A DNA stretch of 64,000 nt from Saprospiraceae bacterium (GTDB lineage Bacteria > Bacteroidota > Bacteroidia > Chitinophagales > Saprospiraceae): the NCBI GenBank assembly GCA_016718205.1, contig JADKEB010000031.1, positions 372,001-436,000 of the forward strand, given 5' to 3'. The notes below the pieces were generated by a model. The model saw nothing but the letters and a program-made list of their open reading frames with translations. It had not been told where the DNA came from and did not search any database. The position numbers and the translations under genes are program-made. Below are positions 1 through 7,779 of the stretch, in pieces. The stretch's first letter is position 1; each line of letters opens with the position of its first letter.

Positions 1-1
1 T

Positions 2-1042
2 GAAGTTGAAACTGATAAGATTGATATCCAACTTGATTTTACCCGATTTAATGAAGCTGGACGAAAATATTTTGATGATTATGGCTTCACAGGGTATAAT
101 CTAAGGTTGAAAGGTCTGGGAAGTGGCACTTATTATGAACGTGAAAACGGCAAATTTGAAGGCTTTGAACAGGGTACTCCTGAATACAATAAACTGATGG
201 AGCGATATTTATCTCAAATGCAGGAAAACCTGAAGAAAAATGGTTGGTTAGGCAAGGAGTATATCTATTGGTTTGACGAACCTGGTGAGGCTGATTACGA
301 ATTTGTGAAAAACACCAATGCACTGATCAAAAAATATGCACCGAATATGACCACATTTTTGACAGAACATGTGGCAGGTCAGGATATTTCGGATGTAACA
401 GATATCAGTTGTACCATCTGGCACAAACTCGATCATGAAAAGATCAAAAAGATGAATGAAAAAGGACTCGAACACTGGTCATACCTTTGCTGCTGGCCAA
501 AGTCGCCCTGGCTATCAGAATTTATCGACCACGATGCCATCAATATGCGCATGTGGTTGTGGGCATCTTACAAACACCAGCTCAAAGGTGTCCTGATGTG
601 GGAGACCACTTACTGGAATTCTGAAGCAGCATCACCTGCCGGACATCTGCAGAATCCATGGGAAGAAGCTATGTCATTTGTCAATGGATATGGCTGGCCG
701 TCAGGAAAACAAACCATCTGGGGCAACGGCGATGGAAGGTATTTTTATCCCAACAACAGAAAGCCAGGTATCGACAAATCGACGTATACAGGAAAACCCA
801 TCCCATCCCTTCGACTTGAGTTGCTCCGGGATGGCATTGAAGATTATGAGTATATGGTGATCCTTCAAAAAGAAATACAAAAGGCCGATAAAAGGAAAGG
901 AAAACTGATCAAGGAAGCAATGGCTGTACTGGATATACCTGAATCTATATACATGGATGAGATGACTTATACTAAAAACCCATTGCATCTGTATCAACAT
1001 AGGCAAAAAATAGCCGAGATGATCGTTAGGTTGGGGGAGTAG
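2..1042 (+). CDS. DUF4091 / GH123-like glycoside hydrolase-type protein (5' end missing)
   Basis: The frame is open from base 2, so the gene enters from the left edge and only its C-terminal 346 codons are present. It carries the DUF4091 hallmarks: an aromatic-rich barrel segment with YWFDEPGEADYEF near the start, Trp-rich strands (WHKL, CCWPKSPWLSE, LMWETTYWNSE), and the closing motif LRLELLRDGIEDYEYMVIL. DUF4091 proteins resemble the catalytic region of GH123 beta-N-acetylgalactosaminidases and are usually exported glycan-active proteins; the substrate here is unknown. The DEP motif may hold the acidic catalytic residue (inference). Only 3 bases separate the stop from the IS66 remnant, so the downstream neighbourhood is rearranged. 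The missing N-terminus prevents checking for a signal peptide. Confidence 0.8.
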   Translation, partial: EVETDKIDIQLDFTRFNEAGRKYFDDYGFTGYNLRLKGLGSGTYYERENGKFEGFEQGTPEYNKLMERYLSQMQENLKKNGWLGKEYIYWFDEPGEADYEFVKNTNALIKKYAPNMTTFLTEHVAGQDISDVTDISCTIWHKLDHEKIKKMNEKGLEHWSYLCCWPKSPWLSEFIDHDAINMRMWLWASYKHQLKGVLMWETTYWNSEAASPAGHLQNPWEEAMSFVNGYGWPSGKQTIWGNGDGRYFYPNNRKPGIDKSTYTGKPIPSLRLELLRDGIEDYEYMVILQKEIQKADKRKGKLIKEAMAVLDIPESIYMDEMTYTKNPLHLYQHRQKIAEMIVRLGE

Positions 1043-1045
1043 GTT

Positions 1046-1423
1046 AAAGCTTTATATCTACTAAGGGAATTGGCCTCACAAATAGATGATAAAAAAGCAT
1101 GGGCTCAACTCATGAGTGAGATGTTGTTGGAGTTGCTAAAACAAGCAAAAATAGATATCAACCAAAATATCAAAAACAGAGTATTTATAGAAAAACAATA
1201 TGATATTATAATATCCGATGGAAAAAAGGAAGAACCACCACCCCAAAAGAGTGGGAAACGCGGCCAATACAAACGCAGTAAAGGGTTAAATCTATTGGAG
1301 CGATTAGAGAAGCATAAAGAAAGTGTTTTGGCTTATGCCTTTGATCCTATTATTCCAATTACAAATAATTTGGCGGAGAGGGACTTGCGACCATCGAAAA
1401 TAAAAATGAAAGTATCCGGGTGA
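1046..1423 (+). pseudogene. IS66-family transposase, C-terminal fragment
   Basis: This piece matches the C-terminal part of IS66 transposases: an LLRELAS..DDKKAWAQ helix, then KRGQYKRSKGLNLLERL, and the near-terminal motif NNLAERDLRPSKIKMKVSG. Homology begins without a start codon just after the preceding stop, so the N-terminal zinc finger and most of the DDE domain are missing. At the right, VSG is followed at once by a stop, where IS66 proteins normally continue for a few dozen residues. That cut coincides with the left end of a short inverted-repeat element (1418-1529). It is a dead remnant, not a working transposase. Confidence 0.85.
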
Positions 1424-1529
1424 ATCCCAAAATTGCACTTTAATAAAAATTCTTTTTGTTTTACCCCATTCCCTTAAAGGGTGACAAAAAGAATTTTATA
1501 ACGATTGAATGAAAAAATGGGATACACCC
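1418..1529. repeat. MITE-like element, family A, copy 1
   Basis: A 112-bp non-coding element with terminal inverted repeats GGGTGAATCCCA (left) and TGGGATACACCC (right), matching at 11 of 12 positions. The interior holds ATTGCACTTTAATAAAAATT, a CCCTTAAAGGG-like core and ATTTTATAACGATTGAATG. Related copies lie at 24507-24616 (inverted) and 43415-43562. Its left end sits exactly where the IS66 fragment stops, so insertion or deletion there probably truncated the transposase. No coding capacity, so any movement would need a transposase elsewhere. Confidence 0.75.
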
Positions 1530-1619
1530 AAATTATTGCATATTATATTGTAACTTTATGACAATTTTATTGTCTAAATATAAGGCTAATTTTATCTTAA
1601 TAAATTAAATTGAATTATC

Positions 1620-3074
1620 ATGAAAATTCTTCAATTCGCGGTATTATGTGTTTTACTCTTTTCTTCTTGTGCCAGAAACCCTGTTACCGGTAAAAAAGAA
1701 TTATCGTTGATGTCTGAAAGTCAGGAACTCGCCTTAGGAAAAGAGTCTGATCCGGCTATAATTGCACAATTCGGCCTGTATAATAACCCAACTATGCAGG
1801 ATTTTATCAATCAGAAGGGAAAGGAAATGGCTGCCATTTCGCACAGACCAAACCTTCCTTATGAGTTTAAGATTCTGGACTCTCCGGTCGTGAATGCATT
1901 TGCAGTCCCGGGTGGATATGTTTATTTTACCAGGGGTATCATGTGTCATTTTAACAATGAGGCTGAGTTTGCAGGTGTATTGGGGCATGAAATTGGGCAT
2001 ATTACTGCCAAACATGGTGCTAGACAGCAACGAGATCAATTATTAGGGCAGATATTGTTGATTGGTGGATTGATTGTATCCAAAGATTTAAGGAACTTTG
2101 CAGATGTTGCTCAGCAGGGTTTAGGGCTACTTTTTCTAAAGTTTAGTCGGGATCATGAAACTGAGTCAGATAAGCTGGGTGTGGATTACAGTACAAAGAT
2201 AGGTTATGACGCACGTCAAATGGCCGGCTTTTTTAAGACACTTAAAAAACTTGGAGGAGAAGATGGTCGTATTCCAACATTTCTATCTACTCACCCTGAT
2301 CCTGGAGACAGGTATAATAATGTGAATAATCTGGCGGCAGAAGCACAAAAAACGCTTGATCCGGCAACGTTAAAAACCAACAGGAATAATTATCTGAGAA
2401 TGATTGATGGCTTGATCTATGGCGAAGACCCCAAACAAGGATATGTTGAAAATAATGTTTTTTACCATCCTGAGTTGAAATTTCAATATAGTGTGCCTGC
2501 TACATGGAAAACTATAAATAGCCCTACACAAGTACAAATGGCACCAGCAGATGGTAAAGCCCTCATGGTCATGGATTTAGCTGAAGGAAGTGATCTCAAT
2601 TCTGCAAAAAATAAAGTTATTCAGGATAATCAGCTGTCCGTACTTGAATCAGCAAATGTAACTGTCAACGGACTTTCCGCTATAGCTTTGCTTTCTGATG
2701 TAGTGCCACCACAACAACAAGGACAGCAACAACAGGGGCAACCACTCAAAGTACTGACATATCTGATTTTATACAACAATCTTATTTATAAGTTTCATGG
2801 CTTAAGTACCACGGCTGATTTTAATAATTATTTTAATCAGTTTCAATCCACTATGAAAAGCTTTAAACCATTGACAGATCAGGCTAAAATCAATAAACAA
2901 CCTACATTGATCAAAATTGTAGAGTCAAAAAGAAACGCATCTTTGCAACAAATATTGAGTGAATTCAATATGCCTACAGCTAAGCACAATGAATTAGCTA
3001 TACTGAATGGGATGGAGTTGAATTCCATCGTAGAAAGTGGCACTCTGGTAAAAGTATTAGGGGGTCAGTTTTAA
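1620..3074 (+). CDS. M48-family zinc metalloprotease lipoprotein
   Basis: A 484-aa lipoprotein peptidase of family M48 (BepA/YfgC-like). The N-terminus MKILQFAVLCVLLFSSC ends in a lipobox Cys at residue 17. The zinc motif HEIGH is at residues 123-127, and DHETESDKLG about 65 residues on supplies the third, Glu ligand. The segment VNAFAVPGGYVYFTRGI before HExxH is typical of the family. After the peptidase domain there is a region with a Gln-rich linker and a LysM-like C-terminus (residues 438-484). The family acts in periplasmic quality control of outer-membrane proteins; that role is inferred here. It stands alone, downstream of a family A element and upstream of two tRNAs. Confidence 0.9.
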   Translation: MKILQFAVLCVLLFSSCARNPVTGKKELSLMSESQELALGKESDPAIIAQFGLYNNPTMQDFINQKGKEMAAISHRPNLPYEFKILDSPVVNAFAVPGGYVYFTRGIMCHFNNEAEFAGVLGHEIGHITAKHGARQQRDQLLGQILLIGGLIVSKDLRNFADVAQQGLGLLFLKFSRDHETESDKLGVDYSTKIGYDARQMAGFFKTLKKLGGEDGRIPTFLSTHPDPGDRYNNVNNLAAEAQKTLDPATLKTNRNNYLRMIDGLIYGEDPKQGYVENNVFYHPELKFQYSVPATWKTINSPTQVQMAPADGKALMVMDLAEGSDLNSAKNKVIQDNQLSVLESANVTVNGLSAIALLSDVVPPQQQGQQQQGQPLKVLTYLILYNNLIYKFHGLSTTADFNNYFNQFQSTMKSFKPLTDQAKINKQPTLIKIVESKRNASLQQILSEFNMPTAKHNELAILNGMELNSIVESGTLVKVLGGQF

Positions 3075-3111
3075 TAATGGAAAAAAAATAAAAATTTTAG
3101 CCCTTGAAAAC

Positions 3112-3143
3112 TTGTATAATTGATAGGGGAGTTCTTATCTTTG
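3112..3143 (+). promoter_or_regulatory. Promoter of the tRNA-Gly/tRNA-Leu pair
   Basis: TTG at 3112-3114, a 21-bp spacer, then TATCTTTG at 3136-3143. This fits the Bacteroidota consensus (TTTG or TTG, 19-21 bp, TAnnTTTG). It lies about 37 bp before tRNA-Gly, with no gene start between. Confidence 0.65.
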
Positions 3144-3180
3144 CGTCGCTTTTGAAAAAGTTCATGTCTAAAGCACAAAT

Positions 3181-3256
<76 letters not shown>

Positions 3257-3273
3257 ATTTTTACAATGTCTAT

Positions 3274-3358
3274 GCCCGGGTGGTGGAACTGGTAGACACG
3301 CAGGACTTAAAATCCTGTGACCATTGCGGTCGTGCCGGTTCGATTCCGGCTCCGGGTA
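3274..3358 (+). tRNA. tRNA-Leu (anticodon TAA)
   Basis: Class II tRNA of 85 nt with a long variable arm. The anticodon stem CAGGA/TCCTG encloses loop CTTAAAA with anticodon TAA at 3308-3310. The T arm contains GGTTCGATTCC. The acceptor pairs GCCCGGG with TCCGGGT, with G-U pairs at both ends. CCA is not encoded, unlike in the neighbouring tRNA-Gly 17 bp upstream, with which it is probably co-transcribed. Confidence 0.96.
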
Positions 3359-3603
3359 CAAAACTGCACTTTTCTTTTTGAATTTTTCCTGACAGAGATT
3401 TTTACTCTTTTCTTTCCCTTTCCTTAATTGAAGCTTCATCTTCATCAAGTAAAATGTTTTACTCGATTATTATCAAATGACGAGTCCATTCCAGTCGCCT
3501 TGGATTATATTTAAAGTAAAAATATTCAAATGATATTTCTTTGTCTTAAAGAGTAATTTGGCATGATATTAGATATTTATATAATGTTTTAAACCCGTTT
3601 GTT

Positions 3604-4845
3604 ATGTTGAAAATTTATGCAGGAACATTTTTGTTCTGTTTACAATCATTTTTTGTCTACGCCCAAAACTACAAATTTACCTGGGAGGGAGCAATGACCG
3701 GAATAAAAGCCGTATGGAAGGAGGATGATACATCAAATACTTATGTTATACCAGATCAAGATGTAGCGGTGAAAGTATCCATCATCGACCCATTTAAACA
3801 AAATACGACGAATACAAATTTGAGTGAATATGGCGATTGTACTAAGACAAATTCCTTCTATGGAAGTGGAAATTTAGCTTTTCAAATTACTTCGGAGGCA
3901 TCAGGTCAGCCGGTATGTTTAAAATTTGAGTTTGATAAAGCTATTTACCTTAGGAATTTTAAAATTTATGACATTGATTTGAAGCAAAATATTTCCTATC
4001 AACCCAGTTCTTTTCAGGATAGCATCATGCTCGTGGCAAAAAGAAATGGAGTAGATATTCCATTGACTATAGATCATATGTCAGAAAGTCATATTTACAC
4101 TATATACGGTCAAGCCGTGAAAGCAGATTTTATTGCTGGAGTAAATAATGATTTGAATTACAATGATGTAAGGGCTGCGATATCTGTGAGTTCAGCTGCT
4201 CCTTTGACTGAGTTTGCATTATATTTTTCAAATGGATCTGAAGATGATGGTATGAGCAATAGTCAAGCTTTAAAAATTCCCGGTTTTGATTTTGAAGTGT
4301 TTCAATCTCCATTACCTGTAAAAATCTCTGATTTGAATATCGAAAAAATGCCAAATGAAAGTTATTGGCTGGAATGGACTGCAAATTCAGAAATTAATAA
4401 TGATATTTATACTATTTCTACATCTTCTGATGGTATCAATTTTACCAAATTTGGAGTACTAAAGAGCCTGAATCTTTCAAATCACAGATATTCTTTTGAT
4501 TTAGGGCAAATTTTAAATCAGCATTTATATGTCAAATTGGAACAAACAGACTTTGATGGGACTACTCAAGTCTTGGGGATAGTGGATGTAAAAAGTAAAA
4601 GTGCAGGAAAACTGGCTACGTTGAAGTCAACCGTTGTAACAAACCAGTTATATCTCAACGTGTCTGATACCGGTGAAGATATTATCAGATGGGAAATTTA
4701 TGATATGCAAGGTAGATCGATTACAGTTGGTTCTATCACATCCGGCGATAAAGAAATCAATACTCAAACCCTGAATTCCGGGTCCTATATTTTGAAAGTA
4801 TCTATCGCTTATGCTTCAGAATCATTTAAGTTTATTAAATACTAA
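3604..4845 (+). CDS. Secreted protein with T9SS C-terminal sorting domain
   Basis: A 413-aa exported protein. It starts with a signal peptide (MLKIYAGTFLFCLQSFFVYAQ) and ends with a type A T9SS sorting domain of about 75 residues (IRWEIYDMQGRSI..., LNSGSYILKVSIA, final FKFIKY). The middle part (roughly residues 25-230) is an all-beta region with no recognised enzyme motif. Residues 240-330 (LEWTANSEINNDIYTISTSSDG) look like the fibronectin-like module common just before T9SS sorting domains. It is expected to be carried across the outer membrane and released or anchored at the surface. It is monocistronic. The function of the body is unknown. Confidence 0.85.
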   Translation: MLKIYAGTFLFCLQSFFVYAQNYKFTWEGAMTGIKAVWKEDDTSNTYVIPDQDVAVKVSIIDPFKQNTTNTNLSEYGDCTKTNSFYGSGNLAFQITSEASGQPVCLKFEFDKAIYLRNFKIYDIDLKQNISYQPSSFQDSIMLVAKRNGVDIPLTIDHMSESHIYTIYGQAVKADFIAGVNNDLNYNDVRAAISVSSAAPLTEFALYFSNGSEDDGMSNSQALKIPGFDFEVFQSPLPVKISDLNIEKMPNESYWLEWTANSEINNDIYTISTSSDGINFTKFGVLKSLNLSNHRYSFDLGQILNQHLYVKLEQTDFDGTTQVLGIVDVKSKSAGKLATLKSTVVTNQLYLNVSDTGEDIIRWEIYDMQGRSITVGSITSGDKEINTQTLNSGSYILKVSIAYASESFKFIKY

Positions 4846-5036
4846 GACAAGTTTCTTGTTAGATCAGTTAAATTATAAACTTGAAAGTTTTAATAAACGC
4901 ATTTTTTGAATATACACAGGGAACTTATTAAGACTTTTCAGAAAAAACTTCGCTATAAAAATGAGGCATAAAATTTAGCCTTAAATCGCTGAATTTGTGT
5001 CTTTTGCATTTGTATTTTTGGGGTGGACTATGACTT

Positions 5037-5687
5037 TTAAATGAGTGTAGCAAGTTTGGTTACATTTCCAGAGACTTTATCTCCGATATTTACTAAAAGC
5101 TTTGAGTCAGATGGTAAATAAAGGTCCACTCTTGATCCGAACTTTATAAATCCCAGTTCTTCACCTTGTTGATATTTTGTATTCTCTTTTGCATAGCAAA
5201 CAATTCTCCTGGCCAAGGCTCCAGCCACCTGCCTTAAAAGCACACTTTTATCATTGATGGAATAGCAAACTGTGGTTCTTTCATTTTCCGTGGATGCCTT
5301 AGGATTCCATGCAGCAAGATATTTTCCCGGATGGTAAATAGAGTGTGTTACTTCTGCATCGGATGGAAACCAATTGATGTGTACATTTAGCGGGGACATA
5401 AAAATTGAAACTTGAGTGCATTCTCGATTCAATATTTCAGGTTCAAATACCTTCTCTATCACTACAATTTTTCCATCACAAGGGGATAATAATGCTGTCT
5501 TGTCAGGGTTTAAGACATTCCTGTCAGGTTTTCTGAAAAATGATATTAAAAAAATATAGAGTATGGCACTAATGATGAATATCAGGGTAAACATCTTTGG
5601 GAAGAAGTAATAACAAGCAGAACATAAGATAGCAAGTAGCGCAAACGAAAAAAACAGGGTAGGGTAACCTTCTTTATGAATAGTCAT
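5037..5687 (-). CDS. psd: Phosphatidylserine decarboxylase proenzyme, short type
   Basis: 216 aa, the usual length of the short (PSD-A-like) decarboxylases. Two hydrophobic segments occupy residues 10-50. The catalytic part includes SPCDGKIV (68-75), SPLNVHINW (98-106) and the self-cleavage site FGSR with Gly184-Ser185, where the pyruvoyl group forms. The enzyme converts phosphatidylserine to phosphatidylethanolamine at the inner membrane. It lies 10 bp downstream of cdsA, and the CPBP gene overlaps cdsA, giving a three-gene phospholipid operon that reads leftward. A phosphatidylserine synthase is not in the window. Confidence 0.92.
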   Translation of the reverse strand: MTIHKEGYPTLFFSFALLAILCSACYYFFPKMFTLIFIISAILYIFLISFFRKPDRNVLNPDKTALLSPCDGKIVVIEKVFEPEILNRECTQVSIFMSPLNVHINWFPSDAEVTHSIYHPGKYLAAWNPKASTENERTTVCYSINDKSVLLRQVAGALARRIVCYAKENTKYQQGEELGFIKFGSRVDLYLPSDSKLLVNIGDKVSGNVTKLATLI

Positions 5688-5697
5688 ATAAACTTCA

Positions 5698-6537
5698 TTA
5701 AAATTTGAAAAATATGGTCAAAGTTAAGATAAATGGCAATATATAAATAAAACTATCAAATCTATCAAAAACACCACCATGGCCAGGGAGTAATTTACCT
5801 GAATCTTTGACATTAAAGGTGCGTTTTATGGATGATTCTACCAGATCTCCCAGAGTTCCGATGAACCATGCTGTTGCTGCAATTATGACCCAGAATAACA
5901 AATTTCCAGTAGAAGTAGCTTCATGCCAATGTTTGAAATATGCACTAAATACCCAAGCTGTGAGCAGAGAAACAGCTCCGGCACCCAGAAACCCTTCCCA
6001 TGTTTTTTTAGGTGAAATCTTTTCAAAAAGTAGTCTTTTACCCATCCTGGAACCTATGAGATAGGCACCCGAATCAGCTATCCAAATAAAAATAATAATA
6101 GCCATCCAGAAAGCAGGATAATAATGCTCTGTGTGATACACATAGGACACAAAAAGTCCAAGTGGTACTCCAAAATATATGATCGAGATCAACCAATAAT
6201 ATAGTTTGTGTTGTACGAAAGGCTTAAATAGATGGATGATGCCTGCAATAAAACAAAGCATTGAAATGAAACAAACGATTTTATAAGTGAGGCTGTCAGG
6301 AGGATAATTGGATAATAAAATGATGGTCACAGCAACCAATAAGATGGATGAAACTAATTTTTTTTTATTTTTATGAAATACCATTCTTATGTATTCATAG
6401 CACGAAAATCCGGCAATAAAACATCCAAATGCAATAGCTCCTGTTTTGCCTGAGAATAAGAGTAAAACCACTCCAACAGCAAAAAATATAGCAGTGATGG
6501 TGCGTTGTCGCAACACCTGATTTTTACTCATTTGCAT
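5698..6537 (-). CDS. cdsA: Phosphatidate cytidylyltransferase
   Basis: 279-aa polytopic membrane enzyme with about eight hydrophobic segments. The C-terminal family signature is complete: SSIKRTFNVKDSGKLLPG followed by HGGVFDRFDS, which holds the metal- and substrate-binding Asp and Lys residues. It also has the conserved ISPKKTWEGFLGA motif. It makes CDP-diacylglycerol from phosphatidate and CTP, the precursor for the phosphatidylserine that the adjacent decarboxylase would use after one intervening step. The start overlaps the end of the CPBP gene by 14 bp, suggesting translational coupling. Confidence 0.95.
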   Translation of the reverse strand: MQMSKNQVLRQRTITAIFFAVGVVLLLFSGKTGAIAFGCFIAGFSCYEYIRMVFHKNKKKLVSSILLVAVTIILLSNYPPDSLTYKIVCFISMLCFIAGIIHLFKPFVQHKLYYWLISIIYFGVPLGLFVSYVYHTEHYYPAFWMAIIIFIWIADSGAYLIGSRMGKRLLFEKISPKKTWEGFLGAGAVSLLTAWVFSAYFKHWHEATSTGNLLFWVIIAATAWFIGTLGDLVESSIKRTFNVKDSGKLLPGHGGVFDRFDSFIYILPFILTLTIFFKF

Positions 6538-7402
6538 GCTGTAGGATTTTGGATTGGGTATGAATATAATTGAATATGATCAAAGCCATAATTGTAAAAA
6601 GAAACACTGGCAGAAATGAAATTTCTTCCTGATAGCTTCCGGTTTCGATAGTACTCATTGGGTTGAAATAATATGCCACTGTAGCAAAACTATTATTGAA
6701 AATATGGATGAGCATAGGAAGTAATAAACTTCCTGAATAATGATAGGCATATCCTAAAACAGCCCCAATGATTATTTTTGGAAATAATCCGATGATTTGG
6801 AAGTGCATAACACCAAAAAATATGGCTGTCAGCCAAACCGGTATGTGATAATTAGTGATTACATTTTTTAATTCCTTCTGTATAATGCCACGAAAGAGAA
6901 ATTCCTCCGTTATACCCGGAATAATTCCTATTAGCGTAATATTGATTAATAAATCAGTAAAATTGTCCATTTTTAGCAATTGAGTTAGGGATTCCATCGC
7001 CATATTGTCCAACCCACTGATAAAAGGCGGCCAATCTATTTTATTCATCTCCATGGCAATATAAGCCATCAAAGGGTACAGACTAAATAAAAGCAAGAGA
7101 AACAAAGGAATTAGCCAAAGATTAAACTTTTTTAAAGATAAATATCTAAGGACGTTGTTCTTATAAAAAATTAAGAGAAAGACATATGGAAAAATGAGAA
7201 AACTCAGAATGTGGTTGAGTGCAATATATACTTTGATTTTACCTGCATATGCATCATTATTAAGAAAGTCAAAGATATTTTCCGAAGTTTTTAATTCTAT
7301 ATTATAGTACCACGATATCAAATACAGAAAACCATTTGCCATTATAGCCCCTATTACAAATAAACAGAGAAGGATAAACAGCTTGTAAGTAACGGTTTTC
7401 AC
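6524..7402 (-). CDS. CPBP-family intramembrane metalloprotease
   Basis: 292 aa with about eight membrane segments. The Abi/CPBP motifs are present: GITEEFLFRGII (Glu166, Glu167, Arg171), FFGVMHF (His200) and MLIHIFNNSFA (His233). These Glu and His residues are the presumed metal-binding catalytic set inside the membrane. Family members include Rce1-type CAAX proteases and bacteriocin-immunity proteins; the substrate here is unknown. It is the first gene of the CPBP-cdsA-psd operon and overlaps cdsA by 14 bp, an arrangement pointing to membrane upkeep rather than bacteriocin immunity. Confidence 0.88.
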   Translation of the reverse strand: MKTVTYKLFILLCLFVIGAIMANGFLYLISWYYNIELKTSENIFDFLNNDAYAGKIKVYIALNHILSFLIFPYVFLLIFYKNNVLRYLSLKKFNLWLIPLFLLLLFSLYPLMAYIAMEMNKIDWPPFISGLDNMAMESLTQLLKMDNFTDLLINITLIGIIPGITEEFLFRGIIQKELKNVITNYHIPVWLTAIFFGVMHFQIIGLFPKIIIGAVLGYAYHYSGSLLLPMLIHIFNNSFATVAYYFNPMSTIETGSYQEEISFLPVFLFTIMALIIFNYIHTQSKILQHANE

Positions 7403-7779
7403 GGAAAATGTATAAAATTGATGGCAAATATAATTATTAAATTCAAAGTTTTTAGTTTTTGCACATCATTCAGTCAGACCATCATCTATTTTGTTAGTAT
7501 AAATCTGATTTACTTTTAGCCATATGATCTTTTTTAAATTGCTGATTTTGTTTTAGTTGCGAGAACTAATAGATGCCATTGTGAAAATCCTGAGCCATCA
7601 ATAGAATTTTAATCATTCGTATTTTTGCCTGCCTGCCTTTGACTTCAGGCAAGCCAACAGGAGTGGCAATACGGCATTGCAAATATAATTTCGAGCTCAT
7701 TTCATGATATGAATCACATATTTAAAATGTGATAATAATATCAAAATTATTAATTTTGCAGGTTGATAATAAGATTGGT
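7403..7779. promoter_or_regulatory. Divergent intergenic region with TonB-receptor promoter and possible operator
   Basis: No gene seen. A hairpin TTGCCTG...CAGGCAA lies at 7625-7652, followed by GCAATACGGCATTGC, which can also fold. A -7 element TAATTTTG sits at 7751-7758, ending 21 bp before the ATG at 7780. Upstream of it, ATATG-aatca-CATAT at 7707-7721 forms a small palindrome within TGATATGA..., a word that recurs ahead of the facing metal operon (14224-14241). No clear -33 TTG was found. Confidence 0.45.

Noticed and set aside
5807..6064. 85-codon plus-strand frame inside cdsA
   Set aside because: It is antisense to a complete, well-recognised cdsA gene.
7729..7779. Upstream ATG extending the TonB receptor by 17 residues
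   Set aside because: It precedes the TAATTTTG -7 element and would bury the signal peptide.
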